From Pezicula radicicola (taxonomy: Eukaryota; Ascomycota; Leotiomycetes; Helotiales; Dermateaceae), in the NCBI GenBank assembly GCA_003008705.1, contig PDUO01000004.1, positions 992,001-1,056,000 of the forward strand: a DNA stretch of 64,000 nucleotides. The letters are read 5' to 3'. The notes under the pieces are model-generated. The model did no database searches, was not told where the DNA came from, and saw nothing but the letters and a program-made list of their open reading frames with translations. Positions within the stretch are counted from its first letter, which is position 1, and each line of letters begins with the position of its first letter. Made by a program: the position numbers and the translations under genes. Below are positions 62,944-64,000 of the stretch, piece by piece.

Positions 62944-64000
62944 GATGCGGATATGGTTATGGGAGTATGTTATCAAGGAAGAGGCCGTTAGCTGAATATG
63001 TACTTCTAGTCACTGTATTAGTCTACGGCTACGGCTACGGCTACGTTGTGCTTCCCCGGATTAAAAGTTCGAGGGGGAGCCTCGGTCCTTTCCCCTTATC
63101 GATAAGTACTGTCGTACCGTTTGAGCTTTCGTACCTGCCTCCTCGCCTCGTCAATTCTTAATAATAAAGTGGTTTTCACAATAAAGTTGCTTTCATACGC
63201 AGTTTCGTGACCTTTGGCTTCCTTAGCTGCGATGCTACGTTGACAATGTTTAAAGTCACCCACAACAATAACCTATAGTACTCTATTGTTGGATGGATAT
63301 CACGCGGGGAGTAACTGAAGCTGACCCGCCATGGCTGAAGCACGAGAGCCCTTCGATCCTTCATCGATCTTATCAGGGGATTCGCAGATCGAGGATGATG
63401 ACACAGTCAACGGCGCCTGTGCCACAGTTTAAAGTCTCAAGAGCGCTCACGGCTAAATTTGTTGGTCGCAGGCTCTCGACAGGACTTGTCGTGTGCTGCG
63501 TGCACCATGAGTAGTGTCCTCTTGGTGCCCGTTGCCCGTACGGGACTGCACTATCGTAAATTAATGATGACAACTTCGACTCAACTCAGACATTACCCCA
63601 CAAACTGCTAGGTAATCTGCTTACTGTAGCCTGTAGGGAGCCAAGACTGTTAGATAAGGCTGTGTTTTGTCAAAAGACATCAGATTGAAGTTCAGGATGA
63701 TTTCTCCTAGGTAATAATAATAATCACTTTTTCAGACGTTCAGGGGCGCACTGGTTATCGTGCTCTCCTGACAAACCCAAACCAACCAAATTCACCAGAT
63801 TGGCTCTGCAGGCACACGCACTCCCACTCGCACTCCCACTCATGCTCAGCACACTGCCAAGCCAGATGCACCTCCGCCCCTGATATGAAGCCCACTTGAA
63901 ACTATAGTCCTCGCGCGCCTTGGTTCTTGAAACCTAATAAATTTGCTGCGTGCAGGAAAGTGCAGGAAAGTGCAGGAGATTAACCACAGCGTCTATTTGA
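62944..64000. other. Intergenic to the right edge
   Basis: No convincing gene. Small tandem repeats are present: CTACGG units at about 63026-63045, CACTCGCACTCCCACTC units near 63819-63842, and three GTGCAGGA(AA) units at 63953-63979. Confidence 0.45.

Overview
This 64 kb window is nuclear DNA of a filamentous ascomycete (Pezizomycotina). Genes are dense, lie on both strands and carry short introns, mostly 47-130 nt, with GTRNGY donors and CTAAC/CTGAC/CTAAT branch sites. Zn2Cys6 regulators, a Yippee protein, an NRPS-like reductase and small secreted protein genes fit this group. The flavour is Leotiomycetes-like, but that placement is an impression and was not tested. I rebuilt exon structures by reading frames across splice sites, so most gene models below are multi-exon.

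Layout. 1-9 kb: 5' part of an unrecognised minus-strand gene, an alpha/beta hydrolase with an oversized intron, a DUF218 protein, ornithine decarboxylase antizyme with a +1 programmed frameshift, and a Yippee protein. 9-13.4 kb: AT-rich gene-poor DNA holding a 92-residue secreted cysteine-rich protein, then a Zn2Cys6 regulator. 13.4-20.3 kb: a protein with four Cys-Pro motifs (divergent from the regulator), Tvp38, and a CCCH-SMR protein. 20.5-26 kb: two adjacent decayed alpha/beta hydrolases, a second Zn2Cys6 regulator and a PHD-finger protein. 27-42 kb: housekeeping genes AMS1 (alpha-mannosidase), an uncharacterised Pro/Ser-rich protein, a DxxxD cation diffusion facilitator, an MDM31/32 mitochondrial protein and GFA1. 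42-49.5 kb: gene-poor DNA around a secreted M28 aminopeptidase, with a repeat-like stretch near 48.5 kb. 49.5-64 kb: a nine-exon A-T-R NRPS-like reductase, RPT4, enolase, eIF3j, a hairpin and a thioesterase-fold protein.

The genes do not form one pathway. Most are conserved singletons for polyamine control, ribosome/mRNA quality control, proteasome, glycolysis, translation, chitin precursor synthesis and membrane traffic. They are interrupted by small accessory islands: secreted protein, decayed hydrolases, NRPS-like enzyme and regulators. The points most worth follow-up are the CCC-UGA antizyme frameshift site, the Cys-Pro (heme-regulatory-like) protein that shares a promoter with a Zn2Cys6 factor, the ORF-bearing 555-nt intron, the two broken hydrolases, and the 45-bp hairpin in the 3' flank of the thioesterase gene. 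No rRNA, tRNA, CRISPR or intact transposon was recognised.
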